Part shown: positions 48,177 through 57,365 of the stretch, piece after piece | Numbering within the stretch: the first letter of the stretch is position 1 | How the letters are laid out: each line of letters begins with the position of its first letter | Assembly: GCF_018642165.1 (NCBI RefSeq) | Contig: NZ_JAHHZM010000002.1 | Span: 248,001 to 312,000, forward strand | Direction of reading: 5' to 3' | DNA: 64,000 bases | Source of the DNA: Echinicola shivajiensis | Lineage (GTDB): Bacteria; Bacteroidota; Bacteroidia; Cytophagales; Cyclobacteriaceae | Translations under genes and position numbers: made by a program | The notes under the pieces: model-generated | What the model saw: only the letters and a program-made list of their open reading frames with translations | Told to the model about the DNA's origin: nothing | The model's database searches: none

Positions 48177-49958
48177 TTAAAAGGGAAAAAACATGGGGAT
48201 GCATAAAGTGGCTATGATCCAATAGATAATATTTAGTGGGGTTCCAACTTTCAGGTAATCAATAAATTTATAATTACCGGGAGTGTAGATCATAGTGTTA
48301 GTTTGATACCCCATAGGGGTCATGAAGCTCAGTGATGCTCCAAAGGTAACCGCCATGAGAAAAGGTCTGTCGCTGACTTCTAAAGCTGAAGATATGGATA
48401 AGGCGATAGGGGCTAGAAGGGCTGCTGTGGCATTGTTGGACATGAAGTTGGTAATCATAAAGGTCAATGCAAAAACCACGCTTAAAATAATTCTGGGGCC
48501 ATAATTGCCCAATTGGTCCACTAAAACTTTTGCCAATAATGTTGAAGCTCCTGTTTTTTCCAATGCAGTACCCATAGATAAAATCCCTGCAAGCATAAAC
48601 AGCACTTTCCAGTCTATGGCCCTATATGCTTCATCTGTTGTAATGGATTTTAGAATGACCAATAATACTACTCCGACGATTGCAGCAATGGTTATGGGCA
48701 GAATGTTTAAACCTGCTATTGTAATGACAGAAATTACAATGAACAGTGTTTGTACTATCTTTTTCCAGTTAATTCTAGGTGTTGTATCCTCAGAAATGAT
48801 CAATAAATTTTCTCCACCTTTTACTTGACCTACGACTTCCTCATCGCCGCGCACCAACAGAACATCTCCAGCTGAAATTTTTGTATGCTTAAGTTTTTTG
48901 TAGAGAATATCGTTTCTGTGCCTGATGGCGAGGACTGTAAGGCCAGGGAAGGTTGCCCTGAAGTTTACGGATTTTACGGTGTTGTTGATCAGGTTTGAGT
49001 TGGGAGGAACGACCATCTCATATAATTTGTGCCCTTGAAATTTAAAGTCCTCGTCTTTGAGTTTTAGATCAATTTTTAATTCTATTCCAGGTACATTTCT
49101 GATTTGGGTTAATGTTTCTTTATCGCAAGTTATCCTTATGGTGTCATTTAGACGGATAGAAGTATATTTATAGGCATTGATTTTATCACCATTATCACGG
49201 ATTATTTGTACGGCTTCGACATTATAGTCATTAAAAAACTTTGCGGACCTTATGGACTTGCCAATGTCTTCGAATTTTTGGGTTACAAATATTTCAGTGA
49301 TATAATCTCCCAAGTCAAAAGTTTCAGATAATTCTCTAGCGGGTTGTCTGCTTGGTACTAGCCACCGTCCTATGGTCATCATATAGGTGATTCCTACAAG
49401 TAAAAAAATAATTCCCATTCCACTCATCTCAAATATTCCGAAGGGTTTAACCCCGTTACTTTCAGCAATACCGCTTACTAGAATATTGGTACTTGTTCCC
49501 AAGAGAGTACATACTCCTCCCATTAAGGCGCCAAAAGATAGTGGCATTAAAAGTTTGGATGGGGATATATTGGTGTCTTTTGAGATTTTGAGCACAGTTG
49601 GCATCATTAAGGCCACGATTGCTGTGTCATTGATGAAGGCAGAAAGAGTCCCTGAAACGACCATAAGCGTCAGAAGGAACATGAATTCATTTTTTCTGCT
49701 CATTCGCAGAAAAAGTATGTTAATGGAATTTAGCGAACCTGTTTTGAAAACCGCTGCACTGATTACGAACATCGCCCCAACAGTAATAGTGGCTGGATTG
49801 CTAAAACCTGCCACCCCCTCCTCAAAACTCAAAATCCCTGTAACCATAAAGCTGATCATCACCATGATAGAGACAGTGTCTATTGAGAACTTTTCCGTGA
49901 GAAAAAGTATCATGGCAAGGCCTATTATTATGAGTACAAGTAAGATTTCTAATGTCAT
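48177..49958 (-). CDS. SLC13/DASS family permease with two TrkA-C domains
   Basis: 593 residues. Membrane helices at both ends flank a central soluble part (about 210-390) with two TrkA-C/RCK_C-like domains. Citrate-transporter-type motifs: SAFINDTAIVALMMP in the first half and NFMSNNATAALLAPIALSIS in the second, each with the paired Asn-Asp/Asn-Asn of sodium-coupled anion permeases. Likely imports sulfate, phosphate or dicarboxylates; the substrate is not determined. The DUF202 gene ends 3 bases upstream, probably co-transcribed. Confidence 0.85.
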   Translation of the reverse strand: MTLEILLVLIIIGLAMILFLTEKFSIDTVSIMVMISFMVTGILSFEEGVAGFSNPATITVGAMFVISAAVFKTGSLNSINILFLRMSRKNEFMFLLTLMVVSGTLSAFINDTAIVALMMPTVLKISKDTNISPSKLLMPLSFGALMGGVCTLLGTSTNILVSGIAESNGVKPFGIFEMSGMGIIFLLVGITYMMTIGRWLVPSRQPARELSETFDLGDYITEIFVTQKFEDIGKSIRSAKFFNDYNVEAVQIIRDNGDKINAYKYTSIRLNDTIRITCDKETLTQIRNVPGIELKIDLKLKDEDFKFQGHKLYEMVVPPNSNLINNTVKSVNFRATFPGLTVLAIRHRNDILYKKLKHTKISAGDVLLVRGDEEVVGQVKGGENLLIISEDTTPRINWKKIVQTLFIVISVITIAGLNILPITIAAIVGVVLLVILKSITTDEAYRAIDWKVLFMLAGILSMGTALEKTGASTLLAKVLVDQLGNYGPRIILSVVFALTFMITNFMSNNATAALLAPIALSISSALEVSDRPFLMAVTFGASLSFMTPMGYQTNTMIYTPGNYKFIDYLKVGTPLNIIYWIIATLCIPMFFPF

Positions 49959-49961
49959 AAT

Positions 49962-50237
49962 TTACATTTTAGCATAATGGCCTTTTTTGATTTTTCTTTT
50001 AATGGAGAAGAAGTTGGTGAATCCCATTATTAAGAAGATTAAGCTGATACCAAATGATAAATATCCAAATTCTTTGATATTGGCCAGGCCTTCAACTTTT
50101 ACCAGTGCAGTACCACTAACCAAAAAATATAGACTTGTTCTAATATACGAAAGAAGTGTCCTATCATTAGCCATTTTGGTCCTTTGTCTTGCCAAATAAT
50201 CTCTTACAATTAATTCATTTTCAGATTCTTTTTCCAT
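49962..50237 (-). CDS. DUF202 family membrane protein
   Basis: 91 residues. RDYLARQRTKMANDRTLLSYIRTSLYFLVSG is the conserved N-terminal block of DUF202, followed by two further hydrophobic helices. Function unknown; inner membrane. Starts 48 bases from the divergent DUF3078 gene and runs into the SLC13 permease gene. Confidence 0.85.
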   Translation of the reverse strand: MEKESENELIVRDYLARQRTKMANDRTLLSYIRTSLYFLVSGTALVKVEGLANIKEFGYLSFGISLIFLIMGFTNFFSIKRKIKKGHYAKM

Positions 50238-50285
50238 AGTTTTGTTAAGTTCAGGTAGTTCAATTTCATAATAAATCCAAAAAAA

Positions 50286-51197
50286 ATGCTTTTTTCTACG
50301 AAGAAATTTTTTCTAACCTTCACATTCCTTGGTATTTGTCTTGCGACCTACGCTCAAACAGCACTTAATGAGGCTGAAAAAGTGGTCAGTGATACTTCCT
50401 ATTGGGTGAAGGAATTTTCAGCTGGATTAAATTTTAATCAAGGTGCATTTAGCAGTAACTGGAAATCCGGAGGTGTAAATTCTATTTCATTTGGGAGTAT
50501 CTTGGCTGGAAAGGCGAATTACGCCAAAGAAAAGTGGACATGGGATAACCAAATGGAGTTGTTATATGGGATTGTGAAAAATGAAGGGGAGCAGTCTAAA
50601 AAATCCAATGATCGTATATTTCTAGATTCTAAGGTAGGGTACAAACTGTCGGAAAAATGGGGTACTTATTTTTCTGCCAATTTCCTTTCTCAGTTTACCA
50701 AAGGTTATGAATTTGGTGATGATGATGAGAGAACTTTGATATCTGACTTCATGGCACCTGGCTATTTGACGACATCCTTGGGTTTCGAGTATAAGCCAAA
50801 TGATGAATTTAATCTTCGTATTGGCCCTTTTTCGCCTAGGTGGACGTTTGTGACCAATTTAGATATTGCCGATAATGTGGAAGATAACTATGGAGTGCCT
50901 ATTGGCGATAAGGTAAGGACAGAATGGTTGGCTATGCAGATATTCGCTGAGTGGGATAAGGATATCGCTGAAAACTTCAATATTAAGGCTAGGTACCAAA
51001 TGTACGCGAACTACGAAACCTTAGAATTTAAAACAATAGATCATAGATTGGATGTGGCTTTAACAGCTAAGATTACTGAGTTAATTAATGTAACCTTTAC
51101 TAGTATTAATTTATATGATATTGATCAAGATTCAGGAATTCAGTATAGTCAAGGCTTGGCATTGGGTCTCTTATATAAGGTAAGCAACAAAAAATAA
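50286..51197 (+). CDS. DUF3078 family exported protein
   Basis: 303 residues with a signal peptide (FFLTFTFLGICLATYAQ). The rest is beta-rich with alternating aromatic residues: WKSGGVNSISFGSILAG, KWTWDNQMELLYGIV, YFSANFLSQFTKGYEF, LGFEYKPNDEFNLRIGPFSPRWTFV. This is the DUF3078 family found in Bacteroidota, predicted to form an outer-membrane barrel. Function unknown. Candidate small RNA unit follows 29 bases downstream. Confidence 0.85.
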   Translation: MLFSTKKFFLTFTFLGICLATYAQTALNEAEKVVSDTSYWVKEFSAGLNFNQGAFSSNWKSGGVNSISFGSILAGKANYAKEKWTWDNQMELLYGIVKNEGEQSKKSNDRIFLDSKVGYKLSEKWGTYFSANFLSQFTKGYEFGDDDERTLISDFMAPGYLTTSLGFEYKPNDEFNLRIGPFSPRWTFVTNLDIADNVEDNYGVPIGDKVRTEWLAMQIFAEWDKDIAENFNIKARYQMYANYETLEFKTIDHRLDVALTAKITELINVTFTSINLYDIDQDSGIQYSQGLALGLLYKVSNKK

Positions 51198-51225
51198 CTT
51201 ATAACATACCTTTTTTATAAAATAT

Positions 51226-51255
51226 TTTGAATATAGGTGAAATTTACTATTTTTG
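51226..51255 (+). promoter_or_regulatory. Consensus Bacteroidota promoter without a downstream gene
   Basis: TTTG (51226-51229), 18-base spacer, TATTTTTG (51248-51255) match the consensus without mismatch. No plus-strand coding gene follows before the next genes, which read in the opposite direction. Confidence 0.7.
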
Positions 51256-51260
51256 TTTAA

Positions 51261-51329
51261 CTGTGGTAGTTAAATAATAGTTGGTTTAGTTTTCAAAATA
51301 AAGAGCAGAGAAAATTTCTCTGCTTTTTT
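51261..51329 (+). ncRNA. Candidate small RNA, about 70 nucleotides
   Basis: Starts just after a perfect promoter and ends in a strong hairpin with U-tract. There is no ATG inside, and the only GTG frame stops after four codons. The sequence TTTAACT-GTGGT-AGTTAAA (51256-51274) could form a second hairpin or an operator overlapping the start site. Target and function are unknown; the exact 5' end is an estimate from the promoter. Confidence 0.5.
51304..51329 (+). terminator. Intrinsic terminator of the candidate small RNA
   Basis: AGCAGAGAAA (51304-51313) pairs with TTTCTCTGCT (51315-51324), followed by T-run 51325-51329. It can also back up termination of the DUF3078 gene. Confidence 0.85.
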
Positions 51330-51535
51330 ATTTTAAATTAAACTATATAATGTTCTGATTATAAGTTATTTGTGTTTTGATTGTTGTCAATAAGACGCCT
51401 GTTTTATGATAATGAATAAAGGGGATTTAACTAGGTTTCTGTTAAGTCTGTTGACCGTTTATCAAAAAAGATTATTAATTCTGAGAAAAAGGATTATTTC
51501 TTCAATGTAGGATTTGGTTGGTAATAAAAAAATGT

Positions 51536-51569
51536 AAAAATCTCTTATGGTTTAATATAAGAGATTTTT
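51536..51569 (-). terminator. Terminator of the DUF4301 gene
   Basis: AAAAATCTCTTAT (51536-51548) pairs with ATAAGAGATTTTT (51557-51569), perfect 13-bp stem with an eight-base loop. Symmetric, so bidirectional; mainly serves the minus-strand gene ending at 51590. Confidence 0.85.
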
Positions 51570-51589
51570 ACTGTTGAGTGGTTTTAAAT

Positions 51590-53125
51590 CTACTGGTGTT
51601 GTTCTCTCAACAGATCATTTATGGTTTTGACTGGATTGAAAGTGGATAAAGGAACTTCTACAAACAAGGTGTTCCAGTCCGCCATAGCACCATTCCATAA
51701 GCCAGGAAGTTCCTGAGCTTTGAGGTCCTTACCATTTTTTGACTTAGCCGTTATAAAACCAGTTTCAGGATCCCTATGTTTTAGAAGATCGAATTTTTCG
51801 CCTTTGTAATTTCTTACTGCACAGACCAGATCTGTAGGGTTGAAATGGGTGGAATTCTTTAGAATTGAAGCCTGTTCTGGATTGTTCAGGTCAAGTTGGG
51901 CAGTTTCACCTATTTGAAGGGAAATTGCTCCATCTTTGTCTTTTACCCAGAAAGGACCGCCACCTGGCTCACCAGTATTTTCCACCATCCCACAAACTCT
52001 AATAGGTCTGTTAAGTTTTGATTTCACATAACTGAATTTCTCTTTATTTTCCCAACCATTAAATTCGGAAGGGAATTTTAATCCTAATTTGTTCTGTAAT
52101 AATTCAACCGAAGAGTTTAAGATATCGGAATTGGACTCATTGTCTATTTTGATAAGTAAATCAAAAACCTCGTATTGTAGATCCAAAAGGATACTTGCCA
52201 ATGCTATTTTATAGGATTTAGTAGTGTCCTTGAGGTGGTCTGGCACCACATTATCAATGTTTTTGATAAATATTAAATCTGCATCAATCTCATTTAGATT
52301 TTCCAATAACGCTCCATGGCCAGCAGGTCGAAATAATATTTCCCCATTTTCCTCCATAAAAGGTGTGTTGTCAGGATTAACAGCAATGGTATCTGTGGAT
52401 TTTTTTTGCTGGGAAAAACTTACTTCAAAGTTTACTTTATAGCGATCTCCAAGCAATCCTTGAAGGAAGTTCACCTTGTCTTCGAAACTATCTTGATGTT
52501 CTGGAGATACTGTAAAATGCAATCTTACAGTATTTCCCTTACCTAATCCATATTGCAAGCCCTCTATAAAATGTTCATAGACAGGTGTTCTGCTTCCATC
52601 TTCATATCGGTGAAATTTCAGTAATCCCTTTGGTAAACTTCCATATGCCAAACCTTTTTCACTCAATAGGTAATCAATGATGGTTGCGTGCTCTCCCTTT
52701 TCTATTAGATCTTCGATATTATATCCTTCCTGTGATAAGGTTTCTGATAGGTCTTTATAAAATGCAAACGTTTTCAAATTTGAAACAAATTTTTCAACGA
52801 ATGGATTATTAGCCAAAGATTGATCATCAGCTTCAAGAAAGGCAAATAAATCTTTGAACATTCTAGTGGCGGCACCACTGGCAGGCACAAATTTCACTAA
52901 CTCTTTTTCTGAAACCTTATTGGGGTAGGACTCAAGGTAGTTGTTAATTTCATCATTACTTAGGGTGATGATGCCATTGCCGATACTTGCAGCTTCTACA
53001 ATTGGTAAATAGGGAAATCCCTTTTTGAAGTTTTGGATTTGCAATTCAACTTTTTCCAAATCCATTCCTTGTTGGATTATTTTCTCCTTAATTCCAGCTT
53101 CATTCATTTCGGTTTCATTAAGCAT
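51590..53125 (-). CDS. DUF4301 family protein
   Basis: 511 residues from the ATG at 53125; the frame extends to a TTG at 53134. The N-terminal part has LVKFVPASGAATRMFKDLFAFLE, the middle HEDQSFEDKVNF-like segments and FMEENGEILFRPAGHGALLENL, and the C-terminal part KLNRPIRVCGMVENTGEPGGGPFWVKD. These conserved blocks fit DUF4301, which resembles sugar nucleotidyltransferases in places (inference). No signal peptide; cytoplasmic. Function not established. Confidence 0.8.
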   Translation of the reverse strand: MLNETEMNEAGIKEKIIQQGMDLEKVELQIQNFKKGFPYLPIVEAASIGNGIITLSNDEINNYLESYPNKVSEKELVKFVPASGAATRMFKDLFAFLEADDQSLANNPFVEKFVSNLKTFAFYKDLSETLSQEGYNIEDLIEKGEHATIIDYLLSEKGLAYGSLPKGLLKFHRYEDGSRTPVYEHFIEGLQYGLGKGNTVRLHFTVSPEHQDSFEDKVNFLQGLLGDRYKVNFEVSFSQQKKSTDTIAVNPDNTPFMEENGEILFRPAGHGALLENLNEIDADLIFIKNIDNVVPDHLKDTTKSYKIALASILLDLQYEVFDLLIKIDNESNSDILNSSVELLQNKLGLKFPSEFNGWENKEKFSYVKSKLNRPIRVCGMVENTGEPGGGPFWVKDKDGAISLQIGETAQLDLNNPEQASILKNSTHFNPTDLVCAVRNYKGEKFDLLKHRDPETGFITAKSKNGKDLKAQELPGLWNGAMADWNTLFVEVPLSTFNPVKTINDLLREQHQ

Positions 53126-53298
53126 AAAAAACAATTTATGGGTGTGGTTAATATTTAATTCTCTGGTTAAATCTTTACTTAAAATAGTCGAATTTGAACG
53201 AGTTTAAAGTGTATAGGGCTTTAATAAAAAGCATAAAGCCAATTGTTTAATTAAAATCTGTAATCTTGATATAAAAAATATCTTAATGCGGTTTACGA

Positions 53299-54162
53299 CT
53301 ATTGGTGAAAAGATTTAGAAACGAATTCTAATACTGAAGGTAAGGACTCTCTCCAATATGTCCAAGTATGTCCGCCATTTCTAATCCTGAATTCATGTGG
53401 AATTTCTTTTTTTCTCATGGCTATATGTACTAAACTATTTCCTTCATAAAGGAAGTCATCATCTCCACAATCTATATACCACTTTATGGATTGAAGGGTT
53501 TTGGTATCCATATTTTCTATTAGTGAAAGGGCATTGTGTTGCTCGAAGTAATTTTTAAGCTGAGTATCGGTATAGTCCTCATAATTTTCCATTCTTGAAA
53601 TCATCTGATTAAGAGAGAGTGGACCTACATAGGCACTTAAAGGAGCTGCTGCAGCAAAGAAATCGGGATGATGCAAAGCATACATAAAACTTCCTCCGCC
53701 CCCCATGGATAGACCAGCAACAGCCCTATATCTCTTTTCCTTCTTAATTCGATATTCCTTTTCCACATAAGGGATCAATTCTTCAAAAATAAAATCTTCA
53801 TAATTCCAGTCTCCATCAATTTGATTGAAATAACCTCTTCTACCTGTGTTGGCATCTGGCATTATTATAATCATAGGCGTAGCCTTTCCTGCTTTTATGG
53901 CTTTGTCAGTTATATGCAGGACCTCACCAAATTGTATCCAACCCGTCTGATCATCTCCAGCACCATGAAGAAGATAGAGCACAGGATAACTCCTTTCGGA
54001 ACTTTCATAATCAGGAGGGAGGTAAATGGCGTACTTCCTTTCCCCTTGTAAAATTTTACTCTCCATGCTTAAATTATCAAATACTTTTCCTGATTGTGCC
54101 AAAACACTTTGTGCTGTGCATATTAAGAGTAAGTTGAGAAGAATGGTTTTGAATACAGACAT
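53299..54162 (-). CDS. Exported alpha/beta hydrolase, esterase D/FrmB type
   Basis: 287 residues with a signal peptide (ILLNLLLICTAQSVLAQ). The PF00756-type esterase fold shows YPVLYLLHGAGDDQTGWIQ, the nucleophile elbow AGLSMGGGGS and HTWTYWRESLPSVLEFV with the catalytic His near the end. YIDCGDDDFLYEGN supplies the Asp. Related enzymes in Bacteroidota are acetyl-xylan or feruloyl esterases, so a periplasmic carbohydrate esterase role is plausible. No glycan-utilisation genes adjoin it. Confidence 0.85.
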   Translation of the reverse strand: MSVFKTILLNLLLICTAQSVLAQSGKVFDNLSMESKILQGERKYAIYLPPDYESSERSYPVLYLLHGAGDDQTGWIQFGEVLHITDKAIKAGKATPMIIIMPDANTGRRGYFNQIDGDWNYEDFIFEELIPYVEKEYRIKKEKRYRAVAGLSMGGGGSFMYALHHPDFFAAAAPLSAYVGPLSLNQMISRMENYEDYTDTQLKNYFEQHNALSLIENMDTKTLQSIKWYIDCGDDDFLYEGNSLVHIAMRKKEIPHEFRIRNGGHTWTYWRESLPSVLEFVSKSFHQ

Positions 54163-54243
54163 ATTACAAACGTTCGTTTCTGATTAATGGAATTTATTTC
54201 TAGTAGATTTTTTTGCTAGGATTTTCAATTGGGCTTGACGCTA

Positions 54244-54996
54244 CTAGTCTTTAACAACAGTACTGAAGCTTTTGTCAGGATTAAATAGATCATGGTCTAC
54301 ATTTCCTTTTGCGCCATTGATGGTTTTTTTATCGGATCTCTGCCATATTAACCAGCCTTTTTCTTCCCAGGTTTGAGGTATTTTGGGTTTGGTAACCCCA
54401 TACTCTGCAATCCATAGATCGTATTTTGCAAATTCCGGATGTTTAAGGTATTGATTTCCGAAAGGGTTATTGGTGTATATGATTGGTTGGATATTGAGTT
54501 TTTCTTCGACGATTTTTAACCAAGTAAGAACGTCTGATTGAAATTTGGATTCATCTAATGGTGATTTTATTCCTCCCTCTTCCAAATCCAATACGGGAGG
54601 TAGATCTGAATTCGTATAATCCAAAGTCTCAAGAAAGTTCTGGGCTTGTTTTTCAGGGGAGTCTGATGAAATATAAAAATGGTACGCCCCGTGTAGTAGA
54701 CCTATCTGATGTGCAGCTTTTTGATTTTCATAGTAATCGGGATCTTTGAAAGAATCTCCCTGTGTCGCCTTATCATAGGCGAAATAAACCTTGTCCGCTT
54801 TTATTTGTTCCCAGTTTATATCTCCTTGAAAATGGGATACATCTATGCCCAGAATGATCTCAGGTGGCTGAGGTTTTTCAGTTGACTGAGCTTGAACAGC
54901 TAAGCTAGTACTTTCCTGACTGTTCTTGTCCTGTGACTTTTGACAGGAATAAAGGCAAATTGATGCCAGTAAGCAAAGGAATTGGAATGATCTCAT
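54244..54996 (-). CDS. Glycoside hydrolase family 25 lipoprotein (lysozyme-like)
   Basis: 250 residues. Lipoprotein signal with lipobox LYSC. GH25 domain from about residue 45: LGIDVSHFQGDINWEQIK (catalytic Asp region), YFAYDKATQGDSFKDP, GAYHFYISS and LPPVLDLEEGG with the catalytic Glu in the D-x-E motif, ending WLIWQRSDKKTING. Expected to cleave peptidoglycan between MurNAc and GlcNAc, for wall remodelling or attack on rivals. Adjacent to a membrane protein gene 7 bases upstream. Confidence 0.88.
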   Translation of the reverse strand: MRSFQFLCLLASICLYSCQKSQDKNSQESTSLAVQAQSTEKPQPPEIILGIDVSHFQGDINWEQIKADKVYFAYDKATQGDSFKDPDYYENQKAAHQIGLLHGAYHFYISSDSPEKQAQNFLETLDYTNSDLPPVLDLEEGGIKSPLDESKFQSDVLTWLKIVEEKLNIQPIIYTNNPFGNQYLKHPEFAKYDLWIAEYGVTKPKIPQTWEEKGWLIWQRSDKKTINGAKGNVDHDLFNPDKSFSTVVKD

Positions 54997-55003
54997 GGGT
55001 AGT

Positions 55004-55891
55004 TTAAGTGTTTGCTTTGATAAGGTCTTTGACTTTATTTTCTCCTTTTTGTATTAATAAGCTTGGAGGATCGTAACTGAAAAGTTTTTTTAGGATCAAT
55101 GCGAAAATGTACCAATACAAAAGCGGGAGGAAAACAAATATAATGATGATATTTACTAACATGTTCATGGCCAGTTGTACGGCATGTTGGCTTGCAAATC
55201 TTAAAATATCCACTAAATCTGTACCTACTTTGGAAACTTCGTTTTCAATGTTGTCAGTGGTTTTGATGGCTTTATCCTCTACTTTGTCCAAGAAGGTTAA
55301 TTTTCCATTATGTTTTTCTTCCTGATTACTTTCAAGGCTATCCAGTTTGAGTTGTTGAACGGACTTCTTTTGATCTATTGAATCTTTGGTGGCTGCCAAG
55401 TGGGATTTTAACTCAGCGCCCAAATCCATATTAGTTTGTGAAACTATACCAGCACTCAAACTGGAATAAATATTCAAACCTGGTGAAATCATTATCAAGA
55501 GGATTAAAATACGGAAAGCGTACAACCGAATGGGTTGCCAAAACATGGTTGCAAATGCTGCTACCGTTACCCATTTGAAAACGACCCAATGGCTGATTTT
55601 TAATAAACTATATTGAAGAAGGACCAATAGATTGGCCACCTCCAGATAGCTAAGGAGTTTCTGGAAGTCGTCCTCGAAGGTATATGACCAGTTTTTAATA
55701 AAAGGAATACTTTCAGCCAGAGGAAGTATGATGGCTTCAATTTGAGAAATAATTGCGGCACTGGTCAGAAGTTCTTTGGAAGATTCAGACTGAAAAGTTT
55801 CCGCTGTATTATATAATAAATTAGAAAATGAGGCGATAATCAGTAAGCTAAGGCCTACATAGATGTAGTTTCGTTGGTGGTTAGATGTCAT
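55004..55891 (-). CDS. Integral membrane protein of unknown function
   Basis: 295 residues. Helices at about 10-28, 83-100, 105-125, 125-150 and 235-265 surround an amphipathic, Lys/Glu-rich region (170-230). No domain recognised. The stop is 7 bases before the GH25 lipoprotein start, so the two are probably co-transcribed; a link to envelope maintenance is inferred from that only. Confidence 0.65.
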   Translation of the reverse strand: MTSNHQRNYIYVGLSLLIIASFSNLLYNTAETFQSESSKELLTSAAIISQIEAIILPLAESIPFIKNWSYTFEDDFQKLLSYLEVANLLVLLQYSLLKISHWVVFKWVTVAAFATMFWQPIRLYAFRILILLIMISPGLNIYSSLSAGIVSQTNMDLGAELKSHLAATKDSIDQKKSVQQLKLDSLESNQEEKHNGKLTFLDKVEDKAIKTTDNIENEVSKVGTDLVDILRFASQHAVQLAMNMLVNIIIIFVFLPLLYWYIFALILKKLFSYDPPSLLIQKGENKVKDLIKANT

Positions 55892-56003
55892 GATGAGAAA
55901 AAATAAAATTCAAGTACAATGTACAATAAATAATTTTGGATTTCAATTATAATGATTTAGAATCATCTGTAGTGATGAGTCGGGTAATAACCAATAAAAA
56001 CAA

Positions 56004-56030
56004 TAAAGTCCGTGTTGCGCACGGACTTTA
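56004..56030. other. Strong orphan hairpin
   Basis: TAAAGTCCGTG (56004-56014) and CACGGACTTTA (56020-56030) form a perfect 11-bp stem with a TTGCG loop. On the minus strand it is followed by TTGTTTTTATT, so it may end a minus-strand transcript or attenuate the gene starting at 55891; no source transcript is known. Confidence 0.5.
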
Positions 56031-56290
56031 GTCAAAAATTTGTGATCGGAAAAACGCAATTTATTTCAAACAGTTAGAAGAGATTCTTTAGGTGATTAAG
56101 AATCACTAATTACATTATTTGATGCTTTTTCTTTCGATTGTTATTAAATGTCTTTTATTCATTGTTTTACATATTGAAGTTAAGAAATATTATGCTTATT
56201 TATAAGGTCAATTTTGAAGAATGGGAAGTACGGTATGGTTTTGTATATGAATGATCAGAAAAGGTTAATCAGTAACCAATAATTGTATAA

Positions 56291-56311
56291 GAAAATGGCA
56301 ACTTTTTGCCA
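56291..56311 (-). terminator. Terminator of the deacetylase gene
   Basis: TGGCAA (56296-56301) pairs with TTGCCA (56306-56311), four-base loop, with a TTTTC tract on the minus strand. About 65 bases beyond the stop at 56376. Confidence 0.6.
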
Positions 56312-56375
56312 GTCTTTCATTTTAAGCCAAATAACTCTTCGTATTTAAACTTTTTTGAATGGTTTTCTAGGCCAT

Positions 56376-57308
56376 TTATTGGTTTAAGGCCTTGATGAAA
56401 TCAGGAGTAACGGGGTCTTCTTTGAAGAAATCCCCTTTTTTCCCCATACTGATGGCCCACCTGTCTAACCATGAAATTCCCCAGTCCCCAAATTTGGTGA
56501 CATTTGTCTCATAAGCAGGGTCTTTCAAGGCTTCTTCTTGAGAAATAAATTGGTATCCCAGACCTTTTATCCTTTTAATCAATTTTACCATATAGTCGGC
56601 ATTCAATAGGCTGGCATGACAAAGCAAAATTTGATTAATATTTCTATTGAATAATCCTTGGGCGGATTTTTCAAAATAGAGCACTTTCCTTTCCATATAA
56701 TCAAGATATGCCTTTCCTATCTTTTTCATTAAATTTGTATCTCCTTTTTTATAGGCCCTTGAATAAGCATAAGCAAACAGATAATCATCATTATCTACTG
56801 TAACAGGTGCAGGTATATAGTTATGATTGATTAGGAATTTACTTAATTGGTCATTTAGTTCTTTGGTATCTCCACTACGCAAATAGGGATGCCTGAAAAA
56901 CTTCAGCTCTTGATTATATTTTGGAAGGAGCTTTTTTAGAATTTGTTCTCCTTTAATGATGTCAGCAGTAAAAGTATCATAGCCTACTTGATGATAATTG
57001 GAGTGGGAATAGGTATGATTGCCGAGTTCTAGCCCTTTGGATAACCAATATTCCAAAAGCTGTAGCTTGGCAGAATCCAGTCTGCCTTCTTTGTAGAGTT
57101 TGCTTTCGTTAACATACCCTATAGCAGGAATATTTTGTTCACTGAATGCGTTAACCAATGATTGTGTAATTTGATTATGAAATTCTATATCATTTATCCC
57201 ATAGGTGACGGTAGGAAGGTCATCCACCGTAATGCAAATTTTCCTTTCTTGTGCATTAGCGTGAATGGTCATTAAAAGAGCTATTAAGGAAGAAACTATG
57301 AATTTCAT
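56376..57308 (-). CDS. Exported polysaccharide deacetylase family protein
   Basis: 310 residues with a signal peptide (FIVSSLIALLMTIHANAQ). NodB-type motifs: ICITVDDLPTVTYG (metal/base Asp) and LGNHTYSHSNYHQVG with the metal histidines; FRHPYLRSGD carries the third motif. The C-terminal half is helix-rich. Likely a periplasmic carbohydrate esterase, distinct from the EPS deacetylase at 2499-3473. Ends with GKKGDFFKEDPVTPDF. Confidence 0.8.
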   Translation of the reverse strand: MKFIVSSLIALLMTIHANAQERKICITVDDLPTVTYGINDIEFHNQITQSLVNAFSEQNIPAIGYVNESKLYKEGRLDSAKLQLLEYWLSKGLELGNHTYSHSNYHQVGYDTFTADIIKGEQILKKLLPKYNQELKFFRHPYLRSGDTKELNDQLSKFLINHNYIPAPVTVDNDDYLFAYAYSRAYKKGDTNLMKKIGKAYLDYMERKVLYFEKSAQGLFNRNINQILLCHASLLNADYMVKLIKRIKGLGYQFISQEEALKDPAYETNVTKFGDWGISWLDRWAISMGKKGDFFKEDPVTPDFIKALNQ

Positions 57309-57365
57309 AATAAATAGATTGTTTTAGCTTCATGGCCTATATTTATACCTAGGCGCAAAGTAGGG

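Larger units (their letters stand above)
55892..56375. other. Gene-poor region with hairpins
   Basis: 484 bases with no clear gene. It holds the strong hairpin at 56004-56030 (listed), a terminator at 56291-56311 and a 20-codon reading frame on the plus strand at 56192-56254 (MLIYKVNFEEWEVRYGFVYE) of doubtful reality. No TTTG-N18-TAnnTTTG promoter was found on either strand. Confidence 0.4.

Noticed and set aside
49387-49977. 196-codon plus-strand frame opposite the SLC13 permease gene
   Set aside because: Complement of a conserved coding region; composition looks like a shadow with no recognisable domain.
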